Positions 33,758 through 42,771 of a stretch of 64,000 nt of DNA are shown piece after piece (the first letter of the stretch is position 1; every line of letters starts with the position of its first letter). The DNA is from Opitutales bacterium (GTDB taxonomy: Bacteria; Verrucomicrobiota; Verrucomicrobiia; Opitutales; UBA2995). The notes under the pieces were generated by a model. That model was not told the origin of the DNA and did not search any database. It was given only the letters and a program-made list of their open reading frames with translations. Where the stretch lies: assembly GCA_022824405.1 (NCBI GenBank), contig JAJDZZ010000074.1, forward strand, positions 1 to 64,000, read 5' to 3'. The position numbers were made by a program, and so were the translations under genes.

Positions 33758-35155
33758 CTAATAGGGAGCGATCCGCCGTGAACCCACGTCGGTAGTCGAC
33801 AGGACGTGTCGATCGAAGCTTTGGTATATGAGTTCGTTTTTCACGGCCCGATGTTCCGGGCTGTCCCAAAGGTTTTCGTGTTCCCAGGGGTCATTTTCGA
33901 GATTGTAGAGCTCTCCCGCATTTAAGCCATGGTACAGGCTCAACTTGAATTTTCCCCGTCGATACATGGTGGCAAAGGTTCCCGTCCCGCCCGTAAATTG
34001 GGAATGGAGGGAATCGAAATATTCGCAGCGCACCGATTCACGGATCACGTTGCCCTTTGCCTTCCCTTCCAAAACATTCCTCAGGGACCTGCCCTGAAAA
34101 TATTCGGGAATATCGATCCCGGCGTAGTCGAGAATAGTGGCCGACGCGTCGAGCAGTTCAACCAGTCCCTCGGCCTGGACGTCAGTCAGGATGGCGCCCG
34201 GGAAATTGAAGATGAGGGGAACTCGCACCAATCCCTCGTAAAACCGGCAACCTTTGTACATCAGCCCGTGATCCCCCAGCATCTCCCCGTGATCGCTGGT
34301 AAAAATGATAAGGGTATTATCGCTTTGACCGCTGTCCTCCAGCCCTTGCAGGAGCCGGGCAAACTGATCGTCAATTTGCGCAATCATGGCATAATACAAA
34401 GCCTGTTCCTCTTTTCCATCCCGCTCGGCCGGCGACCGGTAGGCGGTCTGAAAGTCGGCTCCCTTCAAGGCTTCCTGAGTAATTTTATCCGATGCCCTGT
34501 GGTGCGCGCCGGGCATGGATTGCGCATCGAACTTGTCCGCATACGCCCGAGGCGGAATAAACGGGGGGTGCGGATCGTAGATGTTTACCGTGAGGAACCA
34601 GGGTTTATTGCGATACCGGGACAAAAATTCGATCGAGCGGTCGGTTGCCCAGGCGGTTTGGTGTAAGGCCGGATCCACCCGGTCCCGACTGTGTCGCATG
34701 GCATCCAGATCTCCCCCCCTTTCCTTTACCCAGTCGGCGTAATCATGACCCTCTTCCCAATCATCCCTCGGGGCATGACTGAACTTCCAATATTGGTATC
34801 CATCGTTCAGGCGGGGCTCAGTCCGCCCGCCGGAGGCGGTCAGGTGAAACTTGCCGACGTTGCCGCACACGTAACCGGCGTCGGCAAGCATTTTTGAGAT
34901 CAGGGGAGGAGAATCTTGGGGAAAGGTATCGTTTCCGTTGCGCGTGTTGTGAAGGCGGCTGGGGTAAAGCCCGGTCATGAAACTGGACCGGCTCGGGGTG
35001 CATATCGGACTCTGACAATAGGCATGGGTAAAGGCTGTTCCCTCCCTTGCCAACCGATCGATCCTTTGGGTTCGAACGTGGGGATTTCCCAGCGCTCCAA
35101 TGGTGTCGAAACGCTGTTGATCGGTGCAGTAAACGAGAATGTTGGGAGGAGTCAT
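33758..35155 (-). CDS. Sulfatase without signal peptide (choline-sulfatase-like)
   Basis: Type I sulfatase of 465 aa. N-I-L-V-Y-C-T-D-Q-Q supplies the metal-binding aspartate near the N-terminus, C-T-P-S-R is the canonical formylglycine motif (Cys52), and T-S-D-H-G-E-M-L-G-D-H-G and N-D-E-L-I fit choline-sulfatase-type enzymes. Unlike the other two sulfatases it starts directly with the domain and has no signal peptide, so it is probably cytoplasmic and would act on small imported sulfated molecules or oligosaccharides. The ATG lies 2 nt from a GGCGCC-CTT-GGCGCC hairpin, with no ribosome binding site in between. Downstream is the right-hand repeat of the toxin-antitoxin cassette. Confidence 0.88.
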   Translation of the reverse strand: MTPPNILVYCTDQQRFDTIGALGNPHVRTQRIDRLAREGTAFTHAYCQSPICTPSRSSFMTGLYPSRLHNTRNGNDTFPQDSPPLISKMLADAGYVCGNVGKFHLTASGGRTEPRLNDGYQYWKFSHAPRDDWEEGHDYADWVKERGGDLDAMRHSRDRVDPALHQTAWATDRSIEFLSRYRNKPWFLTVNIYDPHPPFIPPRAYADKFDAQSMPGAHHRASDKITQEALKGADFQTAYRSPAERDGKEEQALYYAMIAQIDDQFARLLQGLEDSGQSDNTLIIFTSDHGEMLGDHGLMYKGCRFYEGLVRVPLIFNFPGAILTDVQAEGLVELLDASATILDYAGIDIPEYFQGRSLRNVLEGKAKGNVIRESVRCEYFDSLHSQFTGGTGTFATMYRRGKFKLSLYHGLNAGELYNLENDPWEHENLWDSPEHRAVKNELIYQSFDRHVLSTTDVGSRRIAPY

Positions 35156-35295
35156 AGGGCGCCAAGGGCGCCAATGAGGAATGAAGAATTAGGAATTAGG
35201 AATGAGGGAGAAGAGATTAACCACGGATTTCGCGGATGAGCACGGATATGAGGCGCCAAAGGCGCCTCTCCCTCTGTGTTCTCTGTGGTTTATTT
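35156..35295. repeat. Compact spacer made entirely of repeat words
   Basis: In order from the left: GGCGCC-AAG-GGCGCC (35158-35172), the 'GAATTAG' tandem (35180-35204), the 'AACCACGGAT..CACGGAT' word (35218-35247), GGCGCC-AAA-GGCGCC (35252-35266), and the inverted 'CTCTGTGTTCTCTGTGGTT' word (35272-35290). Left-end words face away from the sulfatase and the last word faces the ThuA gene. The ThuA stop codon touches this last word. Confidence 0.85.
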
Positions 35296-36252
35296 TCAGG
35301 GCGCCCTGGTAACGATTATTTCGGAGGAAAAATCCGCCGCATCGGGGACGGGAAAGGTAACCGTTCCGGTGGCGGCCCATTCCGATCCCCGGATCAGCAG
35401 GTTCTGAAAACCGGCCCCGGAAAAGGCCTCGTTGCTGTGGCCCAGCATGATGTGGAATACGCGGCCCTTTTCGTAATCGGTGGTCAGGACGATGGGGTGA
35501 TGGTTGCCACTTCCTCCCGTATCGGGATCCGAATAGGCGCTGGCAAGTACGGTGATGCCCTCGGCCGGACCGCACATGTTGAAGTAGACTTCGTCAGTGG
35601 GATGCAGCCAGGAATTGGGAAATCCCTTGGTAATGGGGTGGTCCGAATTGCGTATATCGACCACGGCCGGTTGTCGTTTGCCGTGGGCTCCGCATTTGCC
35701 CGAACTGTGGTCCAGAACAAGGCTGTCATTTTCCCAGAGAATCTTGGGACCATGCCGCTCGGTAGTTCTGCCGTACCAACCGCCCACCCCGATCATCCTC
35801 TGGTATTCCTCCCATTGGGAAAAGGCGTTGTTTGCGGCGTGAACGACGACAAAGCCGCCGCCGTTTTGCAGGTATTCCATGAAATCGAGCTGAACTTCTT
35901 CCGGCCAGAGAACGCCGTTGTAATTGGACAGAACCAGGTCGTAGGAGCCGAAATCCGGTCGCCATTGGTCCCATTGCGCCTGGAGTGCAGCGGCCATTTC
36001 CGGAACCTCCGGATGGGACGCGCCGTAATTCTGCTTGCGTCCGTCACTAGGGGGAGTGCGGGTAAGGGTCACTTCAAACTTACCGGTTTTCTCTAGAAAG
36101 CTCTTCATGAACTGAGAGGTTTCGGGCCAGTTTCTGTGGTTGTTCTGGCCTTCGATGAGCAAAACCTGGATGGGTTCTGACGCGTCCGCCCGAGCGGTTC
36201 CAAGGGTCAGGATAAGGGGAGCAAGAAGAATGGAAAATATACGCTTATTCAT
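35296..36252 (-). CDS. Exported ThuA-like protein
   Basis: Protein of 318 aa with a signal peptide (about 1-25) and a ThuA domain, a glutamine-amidotransferase-like fold found with sugar-utilisation genes in this phylum. Visible features are L-L-I-E-G-Q-N-N-H at the start of the fold, Y-D-L-V-L-S-N-Y-N-G, G-G-G-F-V-V-V-H-A-A-N-N-A-F, and the late histidine region G-R-V-F-H-I-M-L-G-H. In the ThuA family the function is thought to concern disaccharide or keto-sugar metabolism, but no catalytic cysteine of amidotransferases is expected. It may be transcribed with the sulfatase to its left, though a repeat-filled spacer separates them. Confidence 0.88.
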   Translation of the reverse strand: MNKRIFSILLAPLILTLGTARADASEPIQVLLIEGQNNHRNWPETSQFMKSFLEKTGKFEVTLTRTPPSDGRKQNYGASHPEVPEMAAALQAQWDQWRPDFGSYDLVLSNYNGVLWPEEVQLDFMEYLQNGGGFVVVHAANNAFSQWEEYQRMIGVGGWYGRTTERHGPKILWENDSLVLDHSSGKCGAHGKRQPAVVDIRNSDHPITKGFPNSWLHPTDEVYFNMCGPAEGITVLASAYSDPDTGGSGNHHPIVLTTDYEKGRVFHIMLGHSNEAFSGAGFQNLLIRGSEWAATGTVTFPVPDAADFSSEIIVTRAP

Positions 36253-36973
36253 GGGTAATTGCCAACAACATGCCCACTATGCGGGTGGGCTTTGGGACAG
36301 TCAATTGCTGTTTCGGGAGGAAGGGGTCGAGGGCGCCGGGGGCGCCATTGAGGAATTAGGAATGAGGGAGAAGGGAGTGATGGAATGGAGGAGTGGATAA
36401 AAGAGGAACCACGGATTACACGGATGAGCACGGATATGAAGCGCCCGGGGGCGCCAATGAGGAATTAGGAATTAAAAGGCTAAAGGTTGAAGGCTAAAGG
36501 CTGGATAGGTAGGAGCAGCTTTACGCCGCAATCCCACGAAACAGCCTCCACCCCGATCTGGGATGAACTGCAAAGCCCAGTGTCGCGTAGCGCACGCTGG
36601 GTAGGAATGGGAAACAGATCACAAACCCCAACGGGGTTCCACATGAGGCGCCGAGGGCGCCAGTGTTCAGTAATCAGGGTTCAGTGTTCAGTGGGCGCCG
36701 GAGGCGCCAATCAGGAATGAGGAGTGTTGGTATGATGGAGTGATGGAGTGGGGGAGTGGTGAGAAGTAAATCGTGGTCGCGATCGAGAATTAATATGGAT
36801 GCACAAGAAGGACAGGATAATTCATATTATCTCTCGCCACTGATAACTGACCACTGAACTCTTTCCTCTTCCCTCTTTCCTCTCGGCGCAAAGCGCCGCA
36901 GAATTCCCCTTGTTAGAAGTTCGATCCGCTGCTATATTTCCCCCAAATCGCCCCTAATTATTTGTCATAATCC
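36253..36973. repeat. 720-bp repeat-mosaic spacer
   Basis: No gene is supported; short open frames here are readings of the repeats. Recognisable words are GGCGCC-GGG-GGCGCC (36332-36346), 'GAATTAGGAAT' (36351-36364 and 36461-36474), 'AACCACGGATTACACGGAT' (36407-36440), a GCGCC hairpin (36441-36455), the GTAGG..TTACGCCGC hairpin (36509-36535), the CCCAG..CTGGG palindrome with the 'CCCCAACGGGG' element (36571-36640), GGCGCC-GAG-GGCGCC (36647-36661), GGCGCC-GGA-GGCGCC (36694-36708), tandem 'GTTCAGT' copies and GGCGC-AAA-GCGCC (36885-36897). The last 70 bp before the next gene look unique and should hold its promoter. Confidence 0.8.
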
Positions 36974-39900
36974 TTGCAGGCCACCCGACCAGTTTTTCTC
37001 TCCCTTATGTTGGCTGCGGCAAGCTGCTGGTTTGCCTGCGGTCTTTCGGGTGAAGTCGACTTCAACCGGGATATACGGCCCATTTTGTCGGACAACTGCT
37101 TCAAGTGTCACGGTCCGGACGAAAGAACGCGCGAAGCGGAAATGCGGCTGGACACGAGGGCGGGCCTTTTTGGCGATCTCGGTGGCGGTTATTTCCCAAT
37201 TGTTCCCGGGAAACCGGATCATAGCGAAATTATCTGGCGCATTTCGGCAGACGATGAGGATGACCGCATGCCCCCGATCGATTCCGGCAACACTTTGAGT
37301 GAGCGAGAGAAGCAATTGATCCGCCGGTGGGTGGAGGAGGGGGCGGATTGGAAAAAGCACTGGTCCTTTGAACCGGTGCGGCGACCTGAACTGCCCGAGG
37401 TGTCCGATGCGGATTGGTGCCGCAACGGAATCGATTACTTCGTTCTGGCCCGGTTGAACGCGGAAGGCTTGAAGCCAGCCCCGGAGGCCGATCGCGCCAC
37501 CCTGATTCGCCGTTTGAGTTTGGATTTGATCGGATTGCCGCCGACTCCCGCCGAGGTGGATGCCTTTTTGAAAGACCGGTCCCCCAACGCCTATGAAAAG
37601 CTGGTCGACCGTTTGCTGGATTCGCCCCGATACGGGGAGACCATGGCTCTTCCCTGGCTCGATGCAGCCCGTTATGCCGACACCGACGGTTATCAGAACG
37701 ATGGTCCCCGTTACATGTGGCGTTGGCGCGACTGGGTGATCGATGCCTACAACCAAAATAAACCCTTTGACCAGTTTACCATCGAACAATTGGCGGGAGA
37801 CTTGTTGCCAAACCCGACCCTCGACCAAATCATCGCCACTGGATTCAACCGCAACCACCGTTACAATTCGGAAGCCGGTTTGGTTTTCGAGGAGTTTCTG
37901 CTGGAGAACGCGGTCGACCGGGTGGATACCACTTCGACGGTGTGGATGGGTTTGACTATGGGATGCGCCCGTTGCCACGACCACAAGTACGATCCCATCA
38001 GTACAAAAGAGTACTACCAACTGCTGGCTTATTTCAACAATGTGCCCGAATCGGGCAGGGCGCGGAAGTTTGGTAATTCAGAACCTTTGGTTGTTGCACC
38101 CACCGAGGATCAGTCGGCCGAGTTGGCCGCGAAAGACGAGGCTTTACATAGGACGGAAATGAGGTTGGCGGCGGCTGAATACCGCATTGACTACGATCAG
38201 AAGAGATGGGAGTCGACTGCCGCAGTTCGGGCCAGCGAGGGCAAATTACTCGGGCGGGGAATGACGGCGGCATATGGTTTTGACGGGAAGGACGAGGGAA
38301 TATCAGCGGCAAAAGGGCAACCCTGGTTTGGAAGCGGACGCTTCGGCACCGCGGCCACTTTCGATGGGGAAAGCCGGTTTTCCTTGGATGAGAAGTATCA
38401 TTTTGCCGCCGAAGAACGTTTTAGCCTCTCTTTTTGGGTAAAGCCGGATGCCGTTCGGGAGGGGGTCATCCTTTCCAATCAGAAGGACAGGATCCAAAAG
38501 AAGGGAATCGTGGCAAAACTGGATGGGGGGAAGGTGCAGTTTTTCATAATTTCAAGTTGGATCGCCGGGGTTGCCGCGATCGAGACCGAGCAAAAGATAC
38601 AACCGGGGGATTGGCGTCACGTCACGCTGGTCAACGAGGGGCTCATGTCTGCCAATGGGATGAAAATCTACCTGGACGGAGAAATCGCCCAAACCCGCCA
38701 ACTGTACAACTCCATCAGCAACCTCAATCCAGGCGCAAAGGACGGCTTGTTTCAAATCGGGGGAAGTAATCACGAGGCCAATTTCAAGGGCAAGGTGGAC
38801 GAATTGCGGATCTACCACCGCTCTTTGTGGGAGGATGAGATAGCCATCCTGGTCGAGGCACTGCCGGTGAGGGAGATTGCCCGCCGCCCGCCATCACGGC
38901 GATCGGCTTCCGCCCGCAACAAGATCCGTTCCTACTTCCTGGAAAACGTAGCGGCGGAACCGATCAAAACCTTGGCTGAGGATGTGTTTTCTCTCCGGGT
39001 CGATCGACGGGAATACCATGATTCCCTGCCAACGACCATGGTGATGCGGGAGATGGTCCCGAGGAAGGAGACCTTTGTCAGGAAACGCGGCGTCTACCAT
39101 CAACTGGGTGAGCGGGTGGAACGGAAGTTGCCGGAAGTATTCCCTCAACCCAAAGAAGGTCTGTCAGCGGATCGCCTCGGGTTTGCCCGATGGCTCGTCA
39201 GCGGGAAACATCCCTTGACGGGCCGGGTCGCGGTCAACCGCTACTGGTTGAAATATTTTGGCAAGGGATTGGTGAAAACGGCGGAAGACTTCGGATTGCA
39301 GGGCGATTGGCCCAGTCATCCCAAACTCCTGGACTGGTTGGCGGATGAGTTTGTGCGCTTGGATTGGGATATCAAGGCGATGCAGAAATTGATCGTTACC
39401 AGCGCCACTTACCGGCAATCCTCCCGGGTTCTACGGGAAACTCTGGAGCGCGATCCAGAGAATCTGCTCTACGCCCGCGGCTTGCGCCAGCGCCTCTCCG
39501 CCCATACCCTGCGCGACCAGGCCTTGGCCGTGAGCGGGTTATTGGAGGGAAGGATTGGAGGCGCCTCGGTCAAACCTTATCAGCCGGACAAGTTGTGGGA
39601 GAATCTCAGCAACATGGAGTATGTGCAATCGCAGGGCGAGGACCTGTATCGACGCAGCCTCTACACCCACTGGAAAAGAACGCTTCCTCCGCCAACCATG
39701 GCCATCCTGGATGCGGCGGACCGGGAAAATTGCAGGGTGTCTCCCCAGCGAACCAACACCCCTTTGCAGGCTCTTACCACGCTCAATGAAAAGATATTTG
39801 TGGAAGCGGCCAGAAATCTGGGACAAAGAATTTTGCTGCAGGGGGGAAACTCCATGGCCGACCAGATCGAATTTGCCTTCCGATCCGTTGCGGCCCGTTA

Positions 39901-40105
39901 TCCGACTGATAAGGAGTTGGCCTTACTGACCGATGCCTACGGGCAATACCGGAAAGCCTTTGCCGGGGATGAAGAGGCGGCCAGGCAACTGATAGCGGTG
40001 GGGGAGTCCGAACCCGATCCCACCTTGGCTCCAATTGCCCTCGCTGCCGCGACAACGCTTGCCAATACGCTGTTAAATTTAGATGAAGTATTGACGAAGG
40101 AATAA
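36974..40105 (+). CDS. Planctomycete-type cytochrome protein: PSCyt1-DUF1549-LamG-DUF1553
   Basis: Large exported protein (1043 aa) of a family abundant in Planctomycetota and Verrucomicrobiota. A cytochrome-like domain with C-F-K-C-H (residues 42-46) comes first. DUF1549 follows (about 140-360), with D-Y-F-V-L-A-R-L, L-D-L-I-G-L-P-P-T and a second heme motif C-A-R-C-H-D-H-K-Y-D-P-I. A LamG/concanavalin-like domain (about 430-620) and DUF1553 (about 730-1000, G-F-A-R-W-L and N-R-Y-W) complete it. The start used is a TTG at 36974, because the first ATG (37007) would remove the positively charged part of the signal peptide. It lies 3 bp upstream of a DUF1501 gene, its usual partner. Function is unproven; oxidative carbohydrate degradation has been proposed for such pairs. 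Confidence 0.9.
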   Translation: MQATRPVFLSLMLAAASCWFACGLSGEVDFNRDIRPILSDNCFKCHGPDERTREAEMRLDTRAGLFGDLGGGYFPIVPGKPDHSEIIWRISADDEDDRMPPIDSGNTLSEREKQLIRRWVEEGADWKKHWSFEPVRRPELPEVSDADWCRNGIDYFVLARLNAEGLKPAPEADRATLIRRLSLDLIGLPPTPAEVDAFLKDRSPNAYEKLVDRLLDSPRYGETMALPWLDAARYADTDGYQNDGPRYMWRWRDWVIDAYNQNKPFDQFTIEQLAGDLLPNPTLDQIIATGFNRNHRYNSEAGLVFEEFLLENAVDRVDTTSTVWMGLTMGCARCHDHKYDPISTKEYYQLLAYFNNVPESGRARKFGNSEPLVVAPTEDQSAELAAKDEALHRTEMRLAAAEYRIDYDQKRWESTAAVRASEGKLLGRGMTAAYGFDGKDEGISAAKGQPWFGSGRFGTAATFDGESRFSLDEKYHFAAEERFSLSFWVKPDAVREGVILSNQKDRIQKKGIVAKLDGGKVQFFIISSWIAGVAAIETEQKIQPGDWRHVTLVNEGLMSANGMKIYLDGEIAQTRQLYNSISNLNPGAKDGLFQIGGSNHEANFKGKVDELRIYHRSLWEDEIAILVEALPVREIARRPPSRRSASARNKIRSYFLENVAAEPIKTLAEDVFSLRVDRREYHDSLPTTMVMREMVPRKETFVRKRGVYHQLGERVERKLPEVFPQPKEGLSADRLGFARWLVSGKHPLTGRVAVNRYWLKYFGKGLVKTAEDFGLQGDWPSHPKLLDWLADEFVRLDWDIKAMQKLIVTSATYRQSSRVLRETLERDPENLLYARGLRQRLSAHTLRDQALAVSGLLEGRIGGASVKPYQPDKLWENLSNMEYVQSQGEDLYRRSLYTHWKRTLPPPTMAILDAADRENCRVSPQRTNTPLQALTTLNEKIFVEAARNLGQRILLQGGNSMADQIEFAFRSVAARYPTDKELALLTDAYGQYRKAFAGDEEAARQLIAVGESEPDPTLAPIALAAATTLANTLLNLDEVLTKE

Positions 40106-40108
40106 ACG

Positions 40109-41611
40109 ATGAATCCCCTCCGCCCAAACCGCGACATCCCGCCCAAGCTCTCGCATGGCTGTTGCGGCTATCAGCAACTATCGGCCAATCCGTTGACCAT
40201 GACGCGCCGTTATTTTTTAGGCAAGGCGGCCAGGGGACTGGGCGGGGTGGCCTTGGCCTCCCTTCTCAATGAAAACCTGTTCGCCGCTCCTGCCCGGAAT
40301 AACGGACTACCCGGATTCCCAAATTTCGCTCCCAAGGCCAAGCGGGTCATCTACCTCTTCCAATCGGGAGGCCCCCCTCAGATGGACCTCTTCGACTACA
40401 AACCCTTTCTCGATAAAGTCCACGGCCGGGAAGTTCCGGAATCCGTTTTCAACGGTCAGCGGTTGACCGGCATGACGGCCGGGCAATCCTCTTTCCCGGT
40501 GGCCCGATCCATTTTCAAATTCGAAAGGGTAGGGGAGAGCGGCACCTGGCTGAATACCGAAGTAATGCCTCACTTGGCGGAAGTAATGGACGAGGTTTGC
40601 CTCATCAAATCCATGCATACCGAGGCCATCAACCACGATCCCGCTATCACTTTTTTCCAGACGGGCTTCCAAATTGCCGGTCGGCCCAGCATCGGTTCCT
40701 GGCTTTCCTACGGGTTGGGCAGCACGAATGAAAACTTGCCCGCATTCGTGGCCATGACCTCCTTTTCGGGCGGTCAACCGCTTTACGACCGGTTGTGGGG
40801 ACCCGGGTTCCTGCCCTCCAGGCATCAAGGGGTAAAATTCGGCGGGGGACCGGATCCGGTTTTATATTTGAATAATCCCGAGGGGATGAGTTCGGAACTG
40901 AGGCGCAAGACCCTGGATCATATCGCGGCCATGAACCGGATGAAATTCGACGACTACGGGGACCCGGAGATCGAGACCCGCATTTCTCAATACGAAATGG
41001 CTTTCCGCATGCAGACCTCCGTGCCGGAACTGGTCGATGTCTCCTCCGAACCGGATAGCACCTTCGACCTCTACGGGAAGGACGCCAAAAAACCGGGAAC
41101 CTACGCCAACAATTGTCTATTGGCCCGGCGATTGACCGAGCGCGGAGTGCGTTTTGTACAATTGTTCCACCGCGGCTGGGACACCCATAATGGTTTGCCC
41201 AATCAACTGAAACGCCAGTGCGGACATACCGACCAGGCCACGGCCGGATTGATCAAGGACTTGAAACGGCGCGACATGCTCGACGAAACGCTTGTAATTT
41301 GGGGCGGTGAATTCGGCCGCACGGTTTACTGCCAGAACGCCTTGACCCCCACCAACTACGGTCGCGACCACCACCCGAGGTGTTTTACCCTGTTTTTAGC
41401 GGGGGGCGGAGTGAAACCGGGAATGAGCTTCGGAGAAACGGACGATTACAGCTACAACATCGTCAAGGACCCGGTCAGCGTCCACGACCTGCACGCCACC
41501 ATCCTCCATTTGCTGGGCATCGACCACAAAAAGTTGACCTACAAATTTCAGGGTCGCCATTACCGTCTGACCGACGTGCACGGAAAGGTGGTCAAGCCCC
41601 TCTTGGCCTAG
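40109..41611 (+). CDS. DUF1501 protein with Tat signal
   Basis: DUF1501 protein of 500 aa, alkaline-phosphatase/sulfatase-like in fold. A twin-arginine signal T-R-R-Y-F-L-G (R33, R34) is followed by a hydrophobic stretch ending N-L-F-A-A-P, so it is exported folded. The 30-residue pre-extension with the M-N-P start is common in this family and favours the ATG at 40109 over the ATG at 40199. Conserved segments include [16 protein letters not shown]-like strands near H-R-G-W-D-T-H, and W-G-G-E-F-G-R-T with G-R-D-H-H-P-R-C-F. It follows the DUF1549/DUF1553 gene by 3 bp. Substrate unknown; metal binding through the late His/Asp cluster is likely. Confidence 0.9.
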   Translation: MNPLRPNRDIPPKLSHGCCGYQQLSANPLTMTRRYFLGKAARGLGGVALASLLNENLFAAPARNNGLPGFPNFAPKAKRVIYLFQSGGPPQMDLFDYKPFLDKVHGREVPESVFNGQRLTGMTAGQSSFPVARSIFKFERVGESGTWLNTEVMPHLAEVMDEVCLIKSMHTEAINHDPAITFFQTGFQIAGRPSIGSWLSYGLGSTNENLPAFVAMTSFSGGQPLYDRLWGPGFLPSRHQGVKFGGGPDPVLYLNNPEGMSSELRRKTLDHIAAMNRMKFDDYGDPEIETRISQYEMAFRMQTSVPELVDVSSEPDSTFDLYGKDAKKPGTYANNCLLARRLTERGVRFVQLFHRGWDTHNGLPNQLKRQCGHTDQATAGLIKDLKRRDMLDETLVIWGGEFGRTVYCQNALTPTNYGRDHHPRCFTLFLAGGGVKPGMSFGETDDYSYNIVKDPVSVHDLHATILHLLGIDHKKLTYKFQGRHYRLTDVHGKVVKPLLA

Positions 41612-41891
41612 TGTGGCGGCCCAAAATATATCACCACAGAGGACACAGAGAGCACAGAGATTGGGGAGAGGAATTAACCACGGATTACACGGATGGGCAC
41701 GAATGAGGAACCAAAAACTGGATTACAGATAGCACTGAACACTAATTTGATAAATAGCCACAAAAGACGCAAAAAACACAAAATTTTTCATTCCTAATTC
41801 TCTTCTCCTCCTCTTTGCGCCCTTTGCGCTCTGCGAGAGTCTTGTGTTTTTTGTGCTTTTTTGTGGCTATTCCCGGCGCTCTTCGCGCGCC
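41612..41891. repeat. Spacer with inverted 30-bp arms and repeat words
   Basis: From the left: 'ACCACAGAGGACACAGAG' type word (41633-41660), 'AACCACGGATTACACGGAT' type word (41677-41705), then a long imperfect inverted repeat whose arms are 41753-41783 (AATAGCCAC..AAAACACAA) and 41842-41871 (TTGTGTTTT..GTGGCTATT). The 58 bp between the arms include an inverted 'ATTCCTAATTC' and 'GCGCCCTTTGCGC'. The spacer lies between the convergent ends of the DUF1501 gene and the protease gene. Confidence 0.8.
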
Positions 41892-42764
41892 TCAATCCCT
41901 CAATTCCACCCTTACCCTACCGAACAGCCGGGAGTTGGCGGAATCGAGCGGCTCATCCATTCTCAGGCGAACTTCCTCGAAGACCTCATCCATGGGGGTA
42001 ATGTTCATCACGGTGTAGCCCCGGTCCATCCAGGAGCCTGCGGAGAGGTCGTCCGACACCTCGAACGCGTATCTCAGTCCGCGTTGTGCTGCATCTCGTC
42101 GTTGCGGATACCGGAATTCGGCATACCAATCCCCCGCTTCCCGAACGAGTTCGTGGCGTAGGCCCAGTTGGTAATAGGTTTCGCTTACATCGGGGGCGCC
42201 CCCCAAAGCGTACTCGGCCAAATTGCTGCGGCGATCCCCGTCAGGATCGCCATCGTGGCTGCGGTCTTCCACTGCGATGGCGGGAAAACCATGCATAAAT
42301 CGTTCGAATGGATTGGGGTGCCTCACCGTTACCATCAATTCGTCAAAGGTGGTCACCTGGCTGTCGAATGCTCCCAGGGCAAATCGGTAACTACCTCCTT
42401 CGGAAAAGTCTATTTGGGCGGAGGCGCCGTTACTTTCAAGAAGACGAAAGCTGTCTTCCCCTGGTCCATTGAGGATATGCCAGGAATACGTCACCGGGCT
42501 GGACCACCTTCCGTCGTCGGTGGAGCTTCCTTCCAATGTAAATTTACGAGGAGGGAGTTCAAACTGATCCGGTCCCGCGTCAACGGTGGGGCCGATATTT
42601 CCGAAGGCATAGAGCATGCCGATTTCATCGATTGTCAGGGCATGATCGTTGTAAGCATGGAATTCATCCAGGATACCGCGAAAAGCATAATTGACATCAG
42701 AGCTTGCCGGTCCATCGTGGAAACGAGCCCTCTGAGAGCCCTTGCCAAGCGTCCTCTGGTCCAT
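41892..42764 (-). pseudogene. C-terminal part of the large metalloprotease (after a frameshift)
   Basis: This 290-codon frame continues the protease gene from 42772-47337 in the +1 frame. It begins with the second half of the last LamG domain (L-G-K-G-S-Q-R-A-R-F and F-R-G-I-L-D-E-F-H-A-Y-N, as in the preceding LamG copy). A PKD-like domain (G-P-T-V-D-A-G-P-D-Q, about 55-145) follows, then a D-G-D-P-D-G-D-R-R-S-N-L-A-E-Y-A-L-G-G tail typical of Verrucomicrobiota secreted proteins. The ATG at 42764 lies in the middle of the LamG domain and is not a natural start. The short segment around 42765-42795 looks like a small insertion or a sequencing error. Confidence 0.8.
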
Positions 42765-42771
42765 CCGATAA

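Noticed and set aside
36487-36720. 77-codon frame in the large spacer
   Set aside because: Composed entirely of repeat words and hairpins; no conserved-looking protein.
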